A DNA stretch of 33,659 nt from an uncultured Flavonifractor sp. (lineage in GTDB: Bacteria; Bacillota; Clostridia; Oscillospirales; Oscillospiraceae): positions 1 to 33,659 of the forward strand of contig CALWXU010000009.1 of the NCBI GenBank assembly GCA_944385585.1, written 5' to 3'. Made by a program: the position numbers and the translations under genes. The notes under the pieces were generated by a model. The model saw nothing but the letters and a program-made list of their open reading frames with translations. It was not told the DNA's origin and ran no database searches. Positions 7,642 through 16,711 of the stretch are shown in pieces. Position 1 is the stretch's first letter. Every line of letters begins with the position of its first letter.

Positions 7642-10089
7642 CTATTTCACACCCAGCTCTGCCAGCCGCTCGCGGGCGGCCCCGTGGCCCTGGGCGGCCG
7701 CCTTTTGGTACCACTCAATGGCCAGGGCTCGGTTTTGGGGCACTCCTTGACCCAAATCATAGAACCGGCCCATATTGTACTGGCCGTAGACATTTCCCTG
7801 CTCTGCGGCTTTTTGGTACCAAATCACTGCTTGGCCATAGTCTTGCGGGACACCAAATCCTTGTTCATAGAAGATTCCCATGTGGTTCTGTCCGCCTGAG
7901 TTGCCCTGCTCCGCGGACTTCCGGCACCACTCCGCCGCTTTGGTGAGATCTTTTGCAACGCCGAACCCATTAAAGTAGCAGATCCCTACGTTGAGCTGTG
8001 CACTTGCATCCCCCTGTTCAGCTGCCTTTTGGTACCAAATCGCTGCCTGGCCATAATCCTGCGGGACACCCTGGCCATTATAATAATAATTGCCCAAAAG
8101 ATTTTGCGCCTCTGCGACCCCCTGCTCGGCCGCTTTTTGGAACCAGTGTGCCGATTGAGCATAGTCCTCCTCCACAAAATAGAGCTTTCCCAAATTGAGC
8201 TGTGACTGTGAATCTCCCCGCTCGGCCCCTGTCCGGAACCAAAAGACTGCCTGCTCATGATCTTGCGGTACACCCTGGCCGTTGGCATAGCAGATTCCCA
8301 AATAGCACTGTGCGTTCACATGCCCCTGCTCAGCTGCTTTTCGGAACCAAAATGCCGCCAGAATATTGTCCTGCTGCAGGCCGAATCCATGGTAGTAGTA
8401 TATCCCCAGCATGTTCTGTGCGTCTGCAAGGCCCTGCTCCGCGGCTTCTCGATATAAAGCTACAGCTTTGGTATGATCCTGCGGCACGCCTTGCCCATTT
8501 TTATAGCAATAGGCCAAATCGTTCTGTGCAACGGCATCCCCCTGTTCCGCCGCCCTATGTAACCACGCCACCGCTCGTGCGTAATCCTGGGGCACCCCCC
8601 GGCCCAGCGCATAACACTTGCCTAAAGCGCCCTGGGCATTTGCAGCACCCTGCTCCGCCGCTTTTCGGAACCAATAGACCGCCTGAGCATAGTCCTGTGC
8701 TACCCCAAAGCCCTCATAATAACATATCCCCAAATTGGTCTGCGCACCTATATGTCCCTGCTCGGCGGACTTTCGATACCATTCTGCAGCCTGGTTGTAG
8801 TCCTGGGGAACGCCTTGGCCGAATTGATAGCAACGCCCCAGATTGTTCTGAGCATAAAAATCTCCCTGCTTGGCAGCCTTTTGGTACCACGCCGCCGCCT
8901 GAGTGTAGTCTTGGGGGACGCCTTGGCCCTCGTAATAGCGATTTCCTAATTGATTTTGTGCTTCTGGATATCCCTGTTCCGCGCTCTTCCGGTACCACAC
9001 TGCCGCTTGCGTATAATCCTGGGGAACGCCTTGGCCCAACTCATAGCATAAGCCTAAGTTTTTCTGCGCCCATGCGGTCCCCTGTTCAGCGGCCTTGCGG
9101 GTCCATTCCGCTCCCAAGGCATAGTCCTGCTCGACGCCAAATCCATTCGAATAACAGACGCCCAAAACCCCTTGTGCAATCGCATCTCCCTGCTCGGCAA
9201 TTCCACGGAACCATTCCACCGCCTTGCCATAATCCCGCTCCACACCTTGCCCGTAAAAATAACAGTATCCCACATAGCCTTGGGACTTGGCATCCCCCTG
9301 CTCCGCTCTGGCCAGGGCCTCGGCAAACTGCTCTTGCTGCTGGGCCTGCTCGGTTTCCTCGGCCCGCTCCTCGGTGTAGAATCGATCCTTGGCGTCGGCC
9401 ACTCCCGCCAGCTGGGCCTTTTTCATCCAGCTCATGGCCTTTACCAGGTTTTTGGGCACATCCCGCCCAAGCTTGTACCGCCGGGCCAGCTCCAGCTTGG
9501 TCTCCCCGTCCCCCTGGTCGGCCCACTGGATCAGCAGCTCCTCCGCCCGCTGGGAATCCCGGGCCGTGCCGGTCCCCGTGGCATAGCACTGGGCCAGCAG
9601 CTCCAGGGCCTTGGGCACATTCTTTTCCTTCCCCCGGATCAGCATGGCCACCGCCTCCTCAGACCTGCCCGCCTCCAGAAAGATTTGGGCCAGCCGTGTA
9701 CAGGCATTTCCGTCCCCCTGCTCCGCCGCCAGATTCAGGTATCGCTCCGCCTCCTCCTGGCCGCCCTGCTCCGGGTGCTCCAGGAAGTAGCAGGCCACCT
9801 GGTACTGGGCGGCCGCGTCTCCCTCCTCCGCCCGCAGGCACCGCTCTGGCAGGTTGTCCTCATTGATCTCATCAAGCTCCTCCGTCTGCTCCCGGCCTGC
9901 GGACAGCAGGGCCTGGGCCCCCTGGTGGCCCTGCTCCGCCGCCCGGCGGAACCACTTCTCCGCCTCCGCGCCGCTCTGCTCTGTCCCCTCGCCGGTTTGA
10001 TAGCAGAGGCCGATCTGATACTGCACCTCCGGGTCGTTTTGATCCGATTCCAGCAGATCCTCAAAGCGGTCGATCCATTCCTGATTCAT
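7642..10089 (-). CDS. Long Sel1-repeat protein (815 aa, about 20 repeats)
   Basis: A superhelical Sel1 scaffold with no catalytic domain visible. About five diverged repeats (residues 1-240) and a short Glu/Gln-rich stretch (EERAEETEQAQQQEQF) come before fifteen contiguous 36-residue repeats of the form LGxCYxxGxGVPQDYxQAxxWYxKAAEQGxxxAQ. No signal peptide or membrane segment, so probably cytoplasmic. The start at 10089 rather than 10098 is chosen because GAGAGGAG then stands 9 nt upstream and the start matches its paralogue. The first 29 bp overlap the end of the PP2C gene, so translation is probably coupled. In related systems Sel1 proteins often recruit partners to kinases or membranes; here they are the most abundant partners of the triad. 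The repeat tract looks less GC-rich than its neighbours. Confidence 0.88.
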   Translation of the reverse strand: MNQEWIDRFEDLLESDQNDPEVQYQIGLCYQTGEGTEQSGAEAEKWFRRAAEQGHQGAQALLSAGREQTEELDEINEDNLPERCLRAEEGDAAAQYQVACYFLEHPEQGGQEEAERYLNLAAEQGDGNACTRLAQIFLEAGRSEEAVAMLIRGKEKNVPKALELLAQCYATGTGTARDSQRAEELLIQWADQGDGETKLELARRYKLGRDVPKNLVKAMSWMKKAQLAGVADAKDRFYTEERAEETEQAQQQEQFAEALARAEQGDAKSQGYVGYCYFYGQGVERDYGKAVEWFRGIAEQGDAIAQGVLGVCYSNGFGVEQDYALGAEWTRKAAEQGTAWAQKNLGLCYELGQGVPQDYTQAAVWYRKSAEQGYPEAQNQLGNRYYEGQGVPQDYTQAAAWYQKAAKQGDFYAQNNLGRCYQFGQGVPQDYNQAAEWYRKSAEQGHIGAQTNLGICYYEGFGVAQDYAQAVYWFRKAAEQGAANAQGALGKCYALGRGVPQDYARAVAWLHRAAEQGDAVAQNDLAYCYKNGQGVPQDHTKAVALYREAAEQGLADAQNMLGIYYYHGFGLQQDNILAAFWFRKAAEQGHVNAQCYLGICYANGQGVPQDHEQAVFWFRTGAERGDSQSQLNLGKLYFVEEDYAQSAHWFQKAAEQGVAEAQNLLGNYYYNGQGVPQDYGQAAIWYQKAAEQGDASAQLNVGICYFNGFGVAKDLTKAAEWCRKSAEQGNSGGQNHMGIFYEQGFGVPQDYGQAVIWYQKAAEQGNVYGQYNMGRFYDLGQGVPQNRALAIEWYQKAAAQGHGAARERLAELGVK

Positions 10090-11038
10090 GCCACGCATCT
10101 CCTCTCTCTGTCAGTGAGTACTGGATTCCATCCGATATGGCCTCTTGTGTGGGCGCATCCCCGTCCCACAGCGGGGCTTCCACCCCCTGCGGCTGGGCCT
10201 CCCGGTTCAGGTCCGCGCCCCCAAGAAGAATATCCGCCGCCTGGCCGGCCTCCCCATCCCCAGAGAGGGAACCCTCCGCTTCCTCCGGTGGGATCTCCTC
10301 TGAAAAAGCACTGTCTCCCTGCCAGGAGAGCAGGATCAGGCTCATATCGTCGCTGGTGCGGTTGGCGAAGGTTTGCTCCAGGTTGTCCTGGATTGCCTGG
10401 CTGACAGTCTCCTCCTCCCCCTCTCGCAGCCATTCGGCCAGCGTGCGGCAGGCGGCTGCCGGAATGCCATCGGCGTAGTGGTAGAGGCTGTCGGCAGTGC
10501 CGTCGCTCATCATCAAAAGGGCGCCCTCCTCCGGCCACTGCCCCCGCTGGAGGCGCAGATGGTGCACGGCGTCCGCCCCGGTGATGAAATACGTCTCGTT
10601 CTGATAGGCCCCGTTCTCCGGAGGGCTGAATACGGACAGGTTTCCCTTTGCCTCCAGGATCATCACCCCGTCCCCCAGGTGGCCGGCCAGAAACCGGCCG
10701 TCCCGGTGGGCGGCGCAGAACAACAGGGTGCAGGCCAGGTCATAAATGGGTGGCTCCAGGCTGTTCAGGGCCTGAACGCACCGGCCGATGACCGTCTCCG
10801 CCAGAGGGGCCGGCTCCATGGCCCACAGCTCCTCGAAACGGCCGGACAGCAGCTCCGCCATCGTCCGGGTGACGCATTCCGCCCCCAGTGCACTGTGGCT
10901 GCGGCTGCCCGCCCCGTCGGCCAGGGCGCAGCACACCAGAGCCTCCTCCCGCCGCACGGTCACCCAGTCCTGGCAGGGGATGTTCTCTATCCTGTGGCGG
11001 CGGCCGGTGCACACGGCCCAGCTCACTTTATATTCCAT
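10061..11038 (-). CDS. PP2C-family Ser/Thr protein phosphatase (TerY-P / PphC-like)
   Basis: Metal-dependent phosphatase expected to reverse the kinase encoded three genes upstream. PP2C motifs with acidic metal ligands are intact: QDW (D24), ALADGAGS (D41), GHLGDGVM (D123), MMSDGTAD (D179) and TSDDMSLILL (D230-D231). The catalytic domain covers residues 1-240. Residues 240-325 are an acidic, Gly/Glu/Pro-rich tail without recognisable fold. ATG at 11038 lies 5 bp after the vWA stop, with GGGGAGG inside the end of that gene; its 3' end overlaps the next Sel1 gene by 29 bp. The arrangement resembles the E. coli yegI-pphC-yegL locus and TerY-P triads. In those families the phosphatase, kinase and vWA protein are thought to act together. 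Confidence 0.9.
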   Translation of the reverse strand: MEYKVSWAVCTGRRHRIENIPCQDWVTVRREEALVCCALADGAGSRSHSALGAECVTRTMAELLSGRFEELWAMEPAPLAETVIGRCVQALNSLEPPIYDLACTLLFCAAHRDGRFLAGHLGDGVMILEAKGNLSVFSPPENGAYQNETYFITGADAVHHLRLQRGQWPEEGALLMMSDGTADSLYHYADGIPAAACRTLAEWLREGEEETVSQAIQDNLEQTFANRTSDDMSLILLSWQGDSAFSEEIPPEEAEGSLSGDGEAGQAADILLGGADLNREAQPQGVEAPLWDGDAPTQEAISDGIQYSLTERGDAWHESGMDRPL

Positions 11039-11043
11039 GCCGG

Positions 11044-11811
11044 TCAGCCTCCCCGGGTCAAAATTTCCGCCCAATCCCCGGTGGGCTCGTAGTAGATCTC
11101 CTCTCCGCTCATGGACTGGCTGGTCTTCTGGATGCTCCGGCTGAGCCAGGCGAAGAACTCCCGGAATTTCAGATCCTTCAGGTAGCGCACCTCCCCGTCC
11201 GGGGACAGACGCAGCAGAGAGCCGCTCTCCCGGCGGGCGGTGGTCTCGTCCCCCACCATGATGCACATCACGTTCAGGCTCTTCCTGTCGCTCTCCTCCT
11301 TCAGGATCTGCGCCATCTCGTCCAGCTGCTTGGAGGGGCGGCTCTCGTCCCCGTCCCCGATGATCAACAGCCAGGGGCGGTAATAGGAGATGCCGTTTTC
11401 GTCATAGCGCTGCTTACGCCGCTCCAGGTTCTCCAGCGCCAGGGACACCGCGTCGGCCAGAGGCGTCTCGCCATCCGCCTCCAGCTTTGGCAGAACAATG
11501 TGATCGGGGGTGGCGAAGTCGCACTCCACACAGGCGTGGCTCCCCCCAAAGCTGATCAGGCACAGCTCCACCGAGTCCCGGGCCAGGAGATCCCGGTTCA
11601 TATCCCGGCAGAATTCCTCCAGACCCTCCATCACCCACTCCAGACGTGATCCCTTGCGTATGCGGGACCCCTGGCGCATCGAGAAGGAGCAGTCCACACA
11701 TACGATGATGGGCGCCCGGCGGCTGCCATTGTCGGCCAATTCTGTCTCCTCCAGCAGATAGCGCTTGGCTGTCTTCTGGGGAAAACGGGGTTTTTCTGCT
11801 CTCTGAGCCAT
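11044..11811 (-). CDS. vWA-domain protein of the TerY/YegL family (255 aa)
   Basis: A von Willebrand A domain with a complete metal-ion-dependent adhesion site: DCSFSM (D40, S42, S44), GETPL (T116) and IIGDGDE (D153). Such domains bind ligands through a divalent metal. The TerY/YegL group is encoded beside PP2C phosphatases and YegI-type kinases and is seen as the metal-dependent scaffold or substrate of the triad. Features around ASFG-type strands (LCLISFGG, WLLIIGDGDE, LNVMCIMVGDE) span nearly the whole 255 residues; the C-terminal KFREFFAWLSRSIQKTSQS helix is typical for this group. The ATG at 11811 has AGGAGGGG 8 nt upstream. It sits 14 bp after the Sel1 gene, in the same operon. Confidence 0.9.
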   Translation of the reverse strand: MAQRAEKPRFPQKTAKRYLLEETELADNGSRRAPIIVCVDCSFSMRQGSRIRKGSRLEWVMEGLEEFCRDMNRDLLARDSVELCLISFGGSHACVECDFATPDHIVLPKLEADGETPLADAVSLALENLERRKQRYDENGISYYRPWLLIIGDGDESRPSKQLDEMAQILKEESDRKSLNVMCIMVGDETTARRESGSLLRLSPDGEVRYLKDLKFREFFAWLSRSIQKTSQSMSGEEIYYEPTGDWAEILTRGG

Positions 11812-11825
11812 AACGATGTCCCCTC

Positions 11826-13343
11826 CTAATTCGAGTCAGTCTCCGTCTTTGGGGCTTGCTCCAGCTGGGTCAGCTGGGCTCTGGCTTCCTGATGTCCATG
11901 GGCGGCCGCCCATTGATACCACTTCGCGGCCAGGCTGAGGTCCTGGGGCGTGCCGTATCCATATTGATAGCAGACGGCCAGATTGTACTGGGCGTCCGTG
12001 TCCTTCTCCGCCGCCGCGCGTTCAAATAAGGAGAAGGCCCGCTCGTAGTCCTGGGGAACGCCCTTTCCGTCCCGATAGCAGAGGCCCAGGCTGTTCTTTC
12101 CACGGCTGTACCCCTCATCCGCCGCCCTTTGATACCAGTACGCCGCCTGGGCATCATCTTGGGGCACCCCCCGGCCCTGGGCGTAGCAGTCGCCCAAGCA
12201 GCACTGGGAGTCGTTGGCGTACAGGCACCAGTTCCACCCCTGATACAGGATCTCGTCCTGCTCCGCCGCTGTTCGAAACCAGAACACCGCCTGTTCGTCG
12301 CTCTGCTCCACCCCATGGCCATCTTGATAGAAGAGGCCCAGCCAGCGTTGGGCGGGGACATGGTCCTGCCGGGCGGCCTTTTGCAGCCAGAAGGCCGCCT
12401 GAGCAGCGTCTGGTTCCACCCCCTGGCCCTCGTCATAGCAATCGGCCAGGCGGAATTGAGCGTGGCGGTCTCCCAGCTCCGCCGCCCGCCGGTACCAGAA
12501 AACCGCTTGGGCGTCGTCCTGCGCATCACTGCTGCGTGCGGCCAGCCACCGCATTGAGGACGTGTTCCCTGCCTCCGCCGCTTTTCTGTACCAGTACTCC
12601 GCCTGCGTGTTGTCCAAGCTGACTTGGCAGCAGTATCCCAAACGTCCCATGGCCTCCGCATGGCCCTGCTCCGCCGCCCTGCGGTACCACTCCATCGCTC
12701 TGGCAGCGTCCCTGTTCGTACCCCGGCCGCACTCATAGCAGCAGCCCAGGTGGAACTGCGCGTCCATGAAGCCCTTCTCCGCCGCCATGCGGAACCACGC
12801 CGCCGCCAGGATAAAGTCCTGCTCCACGCCGTGGCCGCTGGAGAGCAGGATGCCCACCCGATTTTGGGCCGCCAGATCTCCCAGCTTCGCTTGGGCCAGC
12901 GTCCTAGAGAAGGTCCTTGCCGCCCGGGTCAACAGGCCGGTGTTGATTTTCCCGATGTCCTTCTCGGCGACAAGGCGGTTCAACGCGTCGGGGGCCCCAG
13001 CCCGCTGGGCCCGCTTCAGCCACTTGTCGGCGTAGTGCAGGCTCTTGGGTACATCTATGCCCTTCTTATACCGCAGGGCCAGGGAGAGCTTGGCCTCCCC
13101 GTCCCCCTGCCTCGCCCACTTGGCCAGCAGGCGCTCCGCCTCCCTGAGATCCCAGGCCGCCCCTGTGCCGCTGGCATAGCACTGGGCCAGCAGCTCCAGG
13201 GCGTCCGCTGTGCCTCTGTCCGCCATGCGCCGCAGCATGGGGACCACCTGTTCCTCGTTCCCCGCTTCCAGGTACTGGATGGCCAGCTCCAGGCTGTCTT
13301 CGTCCGTCTGAGGAACGCGAGCGTCTTCCACTTTCTGGGTCAT
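11826..13343 (-). CDS. Sel1-repeat protein (505 aa)
   Basis: Third Sel1 scaffold of the island. Two or three diverged repeats lie in residues 20-170 (LLAQCYASGTGAAWDLREAE). A Sel1 array follows to about residue 495, with units such as LGCCYECGRGTNRDAARAME, LADCYDEGQGVEPDAAQAAF and LAVCYQYGYGTPQDLSLAAK; one unit is interrupted by a short insert around QGWNWCLYANDSQCC. The tail is Gln/Thr-rich. No signal or membrane segment. ATG at 13343 with GGAGG 8 nt upstream, 54 bp after the kinase stop and 14 bp before the vWA gene. Position between kinase and vWA suggests it bridges triad members, by inference. The segment LLAKWARQGDGEAKLSLALR resembles LLIQWADQGDGETKLELARR of the long Sel1 protein, so all three share ancestry. 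Confidence 0.87.
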   Translation of the reverse strand: MTQKVEDARVPQTDEDSLELAIQYLEAGNEEQVVPMLRRMADRGTADALELLAQCYASGTGAAWDLREAERLLAKWARQGDGEAKLSLALRYKKGIDVPKSLHYADKWLKRAQRAGAPDALNRLVAEKDIGKINTGLLTRAARTFSRTLAQAKLGDLAAQNRVGILLSSGHGVEQDFILAAAWFRMAAEKGFMDAQFHLGCCYECGRGTNRDAARAMEWYRRAAEQGHAEAMGRLGYCCQVSLDNTQAEYWYRKAAEAGNTSSMRWLAARSSDAQDDAQAVFWYRRAAELGDRHAQFRLADCYDEGQGVEPDAAQAAFWLQKAARQDHVPAQRWLGLFYQDGHGVEQSDEQAVFWFRTAAEQDEILYQGWNWCLYANDSQCCLGDCYAQGRGVPQDDAQAAYWYQRAADEGYSRGKNSLGLCYRDGKGVPQDYERAFSLFERAAAEKDTDAQYNLAVCYQYGYGTPQDLSLAAKWYQWAAAHGHQEARAQLTQLEQAPKTETDSN

Positions 13344-13397
13344 ACGATCATCCTCCTTGCAGGATCTGCCGGCCTCTGTCGGCATGCAGGGCCGTCT

Positions 13398-16300
13398 TTA
13401 TCTGGGAGCGCCGGCACGGTTGCGGCACTTGGGACACAGCAGGGGCCGGCCCGCCTGTCTGTGCCGCTCCACCATCTCGGCGCGATCCCGGTACACCGCC
13501 CCACAGGCCGAGCAGGTCGCCTGGACGAACACCTTCTGGAAGCAGTCGGGGCACAGCAGCTCCTGGTTCTTCTCCCGCAGGCGGTCCACTTTTTCCCGGT
13601 GCTCGGTGTAGGACCTGCCGCACCTGGAGCAGGTCACCGTCTCATTGGCACAGTCGGGGCAGTAGAGGGGAGCCCCCTCCTCGTCGTGCTCCACCCAGGC
13701 GGCCACCGTGCTCTCATACTCTCTGCCGCAGTGGTCGCACCGCACCGTCCAGGCCCGCTTCCGGAAGTTGAGCCACCGATTGCGGCAGGCGTCGCACAGC
13801 ATCTTTTCGCCCCGCTGCCGGCGCTTCTCCATGACCTCCTCGCTCTGGTTGAACTCCTCATGGCACTGCTCGCACACCAGGTCCACCATCTTGGTGCCCT
13901 CTGTGCCGTCCTGGCTGGTCACCACCTTGAATTTTGCAGGCAGCAGCTCGTCGCTGCTCTTTTCCTCCTCAATCAGCTCCCTGTAGTTCCGCATGGTGCG
14001 GGCCCAGGCGGAGGCGGAGGGCCTGGCCTTATCTGCCTTGGAAAACACGTCGTAGAAGGCCTCTTTCACGCCATAGGGCAGGTTGCTCCAGATGTACCGC
14101 CAGCGGCCCACCGGGGCCATCATGGCAGAGCGGCGGCTGGCATCCTCGTCCTCGTCCTCCCCCCGGAAGGGGTAGGGAAAGTCGCCGTCAATGATGGCCT
14201 GGATCACGTCGTCATTGTTGCCGTTCCGGCTCTCGTAGGGGGCTTTCCCCAAAAACAGGACCTCAAAGAGCAGAACCGCAATGGAGTAGAGCTCGTTCTC
14301 CTGCGTACGGGTAAAGCTGGAGGAGCCGCTGCCGGGGGCGCCGCGCATCCGCTGGTGCACCTCCGGGGGCAGGAACAGGGGGGAGAACACCGGGCAGGAG
14401 AAGCCATCGAACTGATAGCTGTCGCAGTCCACAAAGTACACGGTGCAGTCAGGACGCACCATAAAGTTCCGGGGGTTCACGTCCCCCATGAGGATGCCGC
14501 TGCGGTGCATGTCGGAAAACAGGTCAGCGATGTTGGCCGCGATGGACACCAGGTGCCGACGGCTCCACCCCATGTTTTTGATGTTGCAGCAGCCACGGCC
14601 GGGGGTGAACACGGTGGTGGCCAGCTCCTTCCCCTCCGCCTTGGGCATCAGGAAGCCGATCCACTCCCCAAAGCTGTTGTAGAGCAGCGCGCAGGGCCAG
14701 CACAGGCCGTTGATCTTCGGGTCGGCGGCTACCATGTGGCGCAGCTTCTCCAGCCGGCTCTGGGTCAGGTGCTTTTCCAGGTAGATCTTGGCCACCAGGT
14801 CGCTGCGGCTGGTGAGGTAGATGGAGCCTTCGCCGCCGCTGTTGAGGAATTTCCCCAGACGCAGGTTTTCGGCAGCGCCGTCTCCATACTCCGCGGCCAC
14901 CATCTCTCCCTCCTTGGGGATTCGGCGCACACGGAGGACGGCATCCTGCTTCCCGCCAGCGGCTCCGCCGGAGGGCGCAGCGCCCGGCTCCGGCTGGGAC
15001 TGAGCGGGGGCGGAGGCCTCCGTGCCCGCATTGGGTTTGGGGGTGGCGGGGAGGGGCTCCTCCTGCGCCGGCCGGAGCATGTCCGTATAAATGGCCCTGG
15101 TGGAGCGGAAGAACAGCAGGTTGCCCTCCAGGTCTGGTTTAGCCGCCACGGCGTTGCGGCCCTTGAGCTGGGAGAGCTCTTCGGCCAGCTGGCGGTCCAG
15201 GGTCAGCACCAGGAAGCGGGCCTTGGGGTATATTCTGGCCAGCCAAGCGATGTTCTCATAGGAGTTCCGGCTGTCCGTGGGGCTGGACGCCACCTCCAGA
15301 CAGCTGTGCTCCCGCAGGTGGCGCAACACCTTGATGGCCGTCTTGGCCTCCTGATGTACCTCCTGTCGCAGCTTCTGCATCTCTTCCCGGCTCTCAGGCT
15401 CCATGTCAGCCAGCTCTAGGGCGGTATAGGGGGTGGAGGTGCGGAACTGGCGGAAGATGGTGCCCACCACCGATGCGTCCACCGCCAGCCTGGCGTGGCG
15501 GGCGGCCAGCACGTTTTGGAGCCCCAGCAGAACCTCCCGGCCCTCGGGGGCGAGGAACATGGACTCGTCCACCAGCACCTGGAAGCTGTCCAGGATGGCC
15601 TGCCACAGCGTCTCTGTCATGTGGAGCAGCGAGCCTGCCTGGCGCAGGGCCCTGGCCGCCTTCTGGGGGATGGGGCCCCACAGGGGGACGGTGAGCTGGC
15701 TCTCCTGTTCCTCCACCTGGCGCATGACCTCTTCCCGCTCCTGCTTCGCCTGGCGCTGCTCTTCCACCACTGCCCGGGCAGCCTCCTGGGTCATCTCGCC
15801 CTTGGCCAGGAAGAGTCGCATGAGATCCAGCAGCTCATCCTGGCTGGACCATCCATATACCCAGCCATTTCTTTCATCCAGCCGCAACTGCCGCGCAATT
15901 TTTTGCAGCTTTGCTTGTTCTTCATTAGAAAGCGATTCCGTTTTTGAAAAGAGGATTTGTCCCAGTTCCATCAGGCTTAAGGGGGCAGATCCAAAACGGT
16001 CTGATGCTTCTGCATCCTTCCGCTTCCAGAAATCCTTGACTTTTTCCACCTGGGGCGGCCGCCAGGTGTCGTTGCGCTCCATGCACTGGGTCAATCTTTT
16101 AAAGATTTCAACTGCATTTTTCAGCCAGTTCCAGTCAACTGAGTCCTCCACATTCTTTGTCACATGGGCCGTTTTCTTATTTCGAATATTAATTGCTTGA
16201 CGCAACTTGGATTCATACCACATCTCGCCGGTAAGCTTTTTGTCGCGTGGCAGTCTAAAAAATTTGAAATAGTACTTGCTGTCATCCTCTGTACCTTCTG

Positions 16301-16631
16301 GGAGACGCCGGTTCTTTCCATAGCGCAAATACTTCCATAAGGCCTGGATATCCTGATCCTGATAGGGGTTTTCCGGGGGCTCATCCTGCTTGATGTCGCC
16401 TTTTTCTCTTAAAATGACCTCATTAGGGTTGTCACGGTCGGGATAAAATAGGTTGCTCCAAAACTGTTCTTTCGACACATTGTTTTGGCTATTTGCGTAC
16501 TCGATCGCATAGGAGAAATAGTCCCGCATATCATCTGTCAAATCCCGAACATAACTGACGACGTCACGTTTTGTTTTTGAATCCCAGACGACCTCCTGCT
16601 GGGTCTGCGCCGCCTGTCTCTGTTCTTCCAT
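13398..16631 (-). CDS. HEPN-like / PIN-like / YegI-type Ser-Thr kinase / zinc-ribbon fusion (1077 aa)
   Basis: Probable core of the system. Residues 1-230 are helical and contain RNKKTAH (R150-H156), which fits the Rx4-6H motif of HEPN ribonucleases. A coiled stretch (285-312) follows. Residues about 350-510 look like a PIN nuclease: QVLVDESMFL (D355), YENIAWL (E459) and LVLTLDRQLAEEL (D479). A Pro/Ala linker (520-562) leads to a COG4248/YegI-type kinase (about 590-890): LNSGGEGSIYL loop, VAKIY (K615), MGDVNPRN (D717, N722), YFVDCDSYQF (D735/D737). The C-terminus has eight CxxC pairs (C920, 946, 965, 991, 1001, 1027, 1040, 1066), about four zinc ribbons. Kinase and ribbons are clear. PIN is good by motif; HEPN is tentative. 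ATG 16631 has AGGAGG 8 nt upstream. AT-richer sequence encodes residues 1-230, suggesting that part was acquired separately. Confidence 0.85.
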   Translation of the reverse strand: MEEQRQAAQTQQEVVWDSKTKRDVVSYVRDLTDDMRDYFSYAIEYANSQNNVSKEQFWSNLFYPDRDNPNEVILREKGDIKQDEPPENPYQDQDIQALWKYLRYGKNRRLPEGTEDDSKYYFKFFRLPRDKKLTGEMWYESKLRQAINIRNKKTAHVTKNVEDSVDWNWLKNAVEIFKRLTQCMERNDTWRPPQVEKVKDFWKRKDAEASDRFGSAPLSLMELGQILFSKTESLSNEEQAKLQKIARQLRLDERNGWVYGWSSQDELLDLMRLFLAKGEMTQEAARAVVEEQRQAKQEREEVMRQVEEQESQLTVPLWGPIPQKAARALRQAGSLLHMTETLWQAILDSFQVLVDESMFLAPEGREVLLGLQNVLAARHARLAVDASVVGTIFRQFRTSTPYTALELADMEPESREEMQKLRQEVHQEAKTAIKVLRHLREHSCLEVASSPTDSRNSYENIAWLARIYPKARFLVLTLDRQLAEELSQLKGRNAVAAKPDLEGNLLFFRSTRAIYTDMLRPAQEEPLPATPKPNAGTEASAPAQSQPEPGAAPSGGAAGGKQDAVLRVRRIPKEGEMVAAEYGDGAAENLRLGKFLNSGGEGSIYLTSRSDLVAKIYLEKHLTQSRLEKLRHMVAADPKINGLCWPCALLYNSFGEWIGFLMPKAEGKELATTVFTPGRGCCNIKNMGWSRRHLVSIAANIADLFSDMHRSGILMGDVNPRNFMVRPDCTVYFVDCDSYQFDGFSCPVFSPLFLPPEVHQRMRGAPGSGSSSFTRTQENELYSIAVLLFEVLFLGKAPYESRNGNNDDVIQAIIDGDFPYPFRGEDEDEDASRRSAMMAPVGRWRYIWSNLPYGVKEAFYDVFSKADKARPSASAWARTMRNYRELIEEEKSSDELLPAKFKVVTSQDGTEGTKMVDLVCEQCHEEFNQSEEVMEKRRQRGEKMLCDACRNRWLNFRKRAWTVRCDHCGREYESTVAAWVEHDEEGAPLYCPDCANETVTCSRCGRSYTEHREKVDRLREKNQELLCPDCFQKVFVQATCSACGAVYRDRAEMVERHRQAGRPLLCPKCRNRAGAPR

Positions 16632-16711
16632 AACTCCGTCCTCCTGTCTTGTTCATCTGTCTGTATTGTATCAAAGCGCCTCCATCTGTTTTTTCAAAAA
16701 CGGTAGGAATT

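Noticed and set aside
7642..9330. Regularly spaced repeats that could suggest a CRISPR array
   Set aside because: Period is 108 bp and in frame; it encodes 36-residue Sel1 repeats that vary freely.
10061..11811. A full tellurite-resistance (ter) operon
   Set aside because: Only the TerY-like vWA, PP2C and kinase parts are present; no TerB, TerC, TerD or TerZ proteins are encoded.
12624..15419. 931-codon plus-strand frame
   Set aside because: Antisense of the Sel1 and kinase genes, without any recognisable domain.
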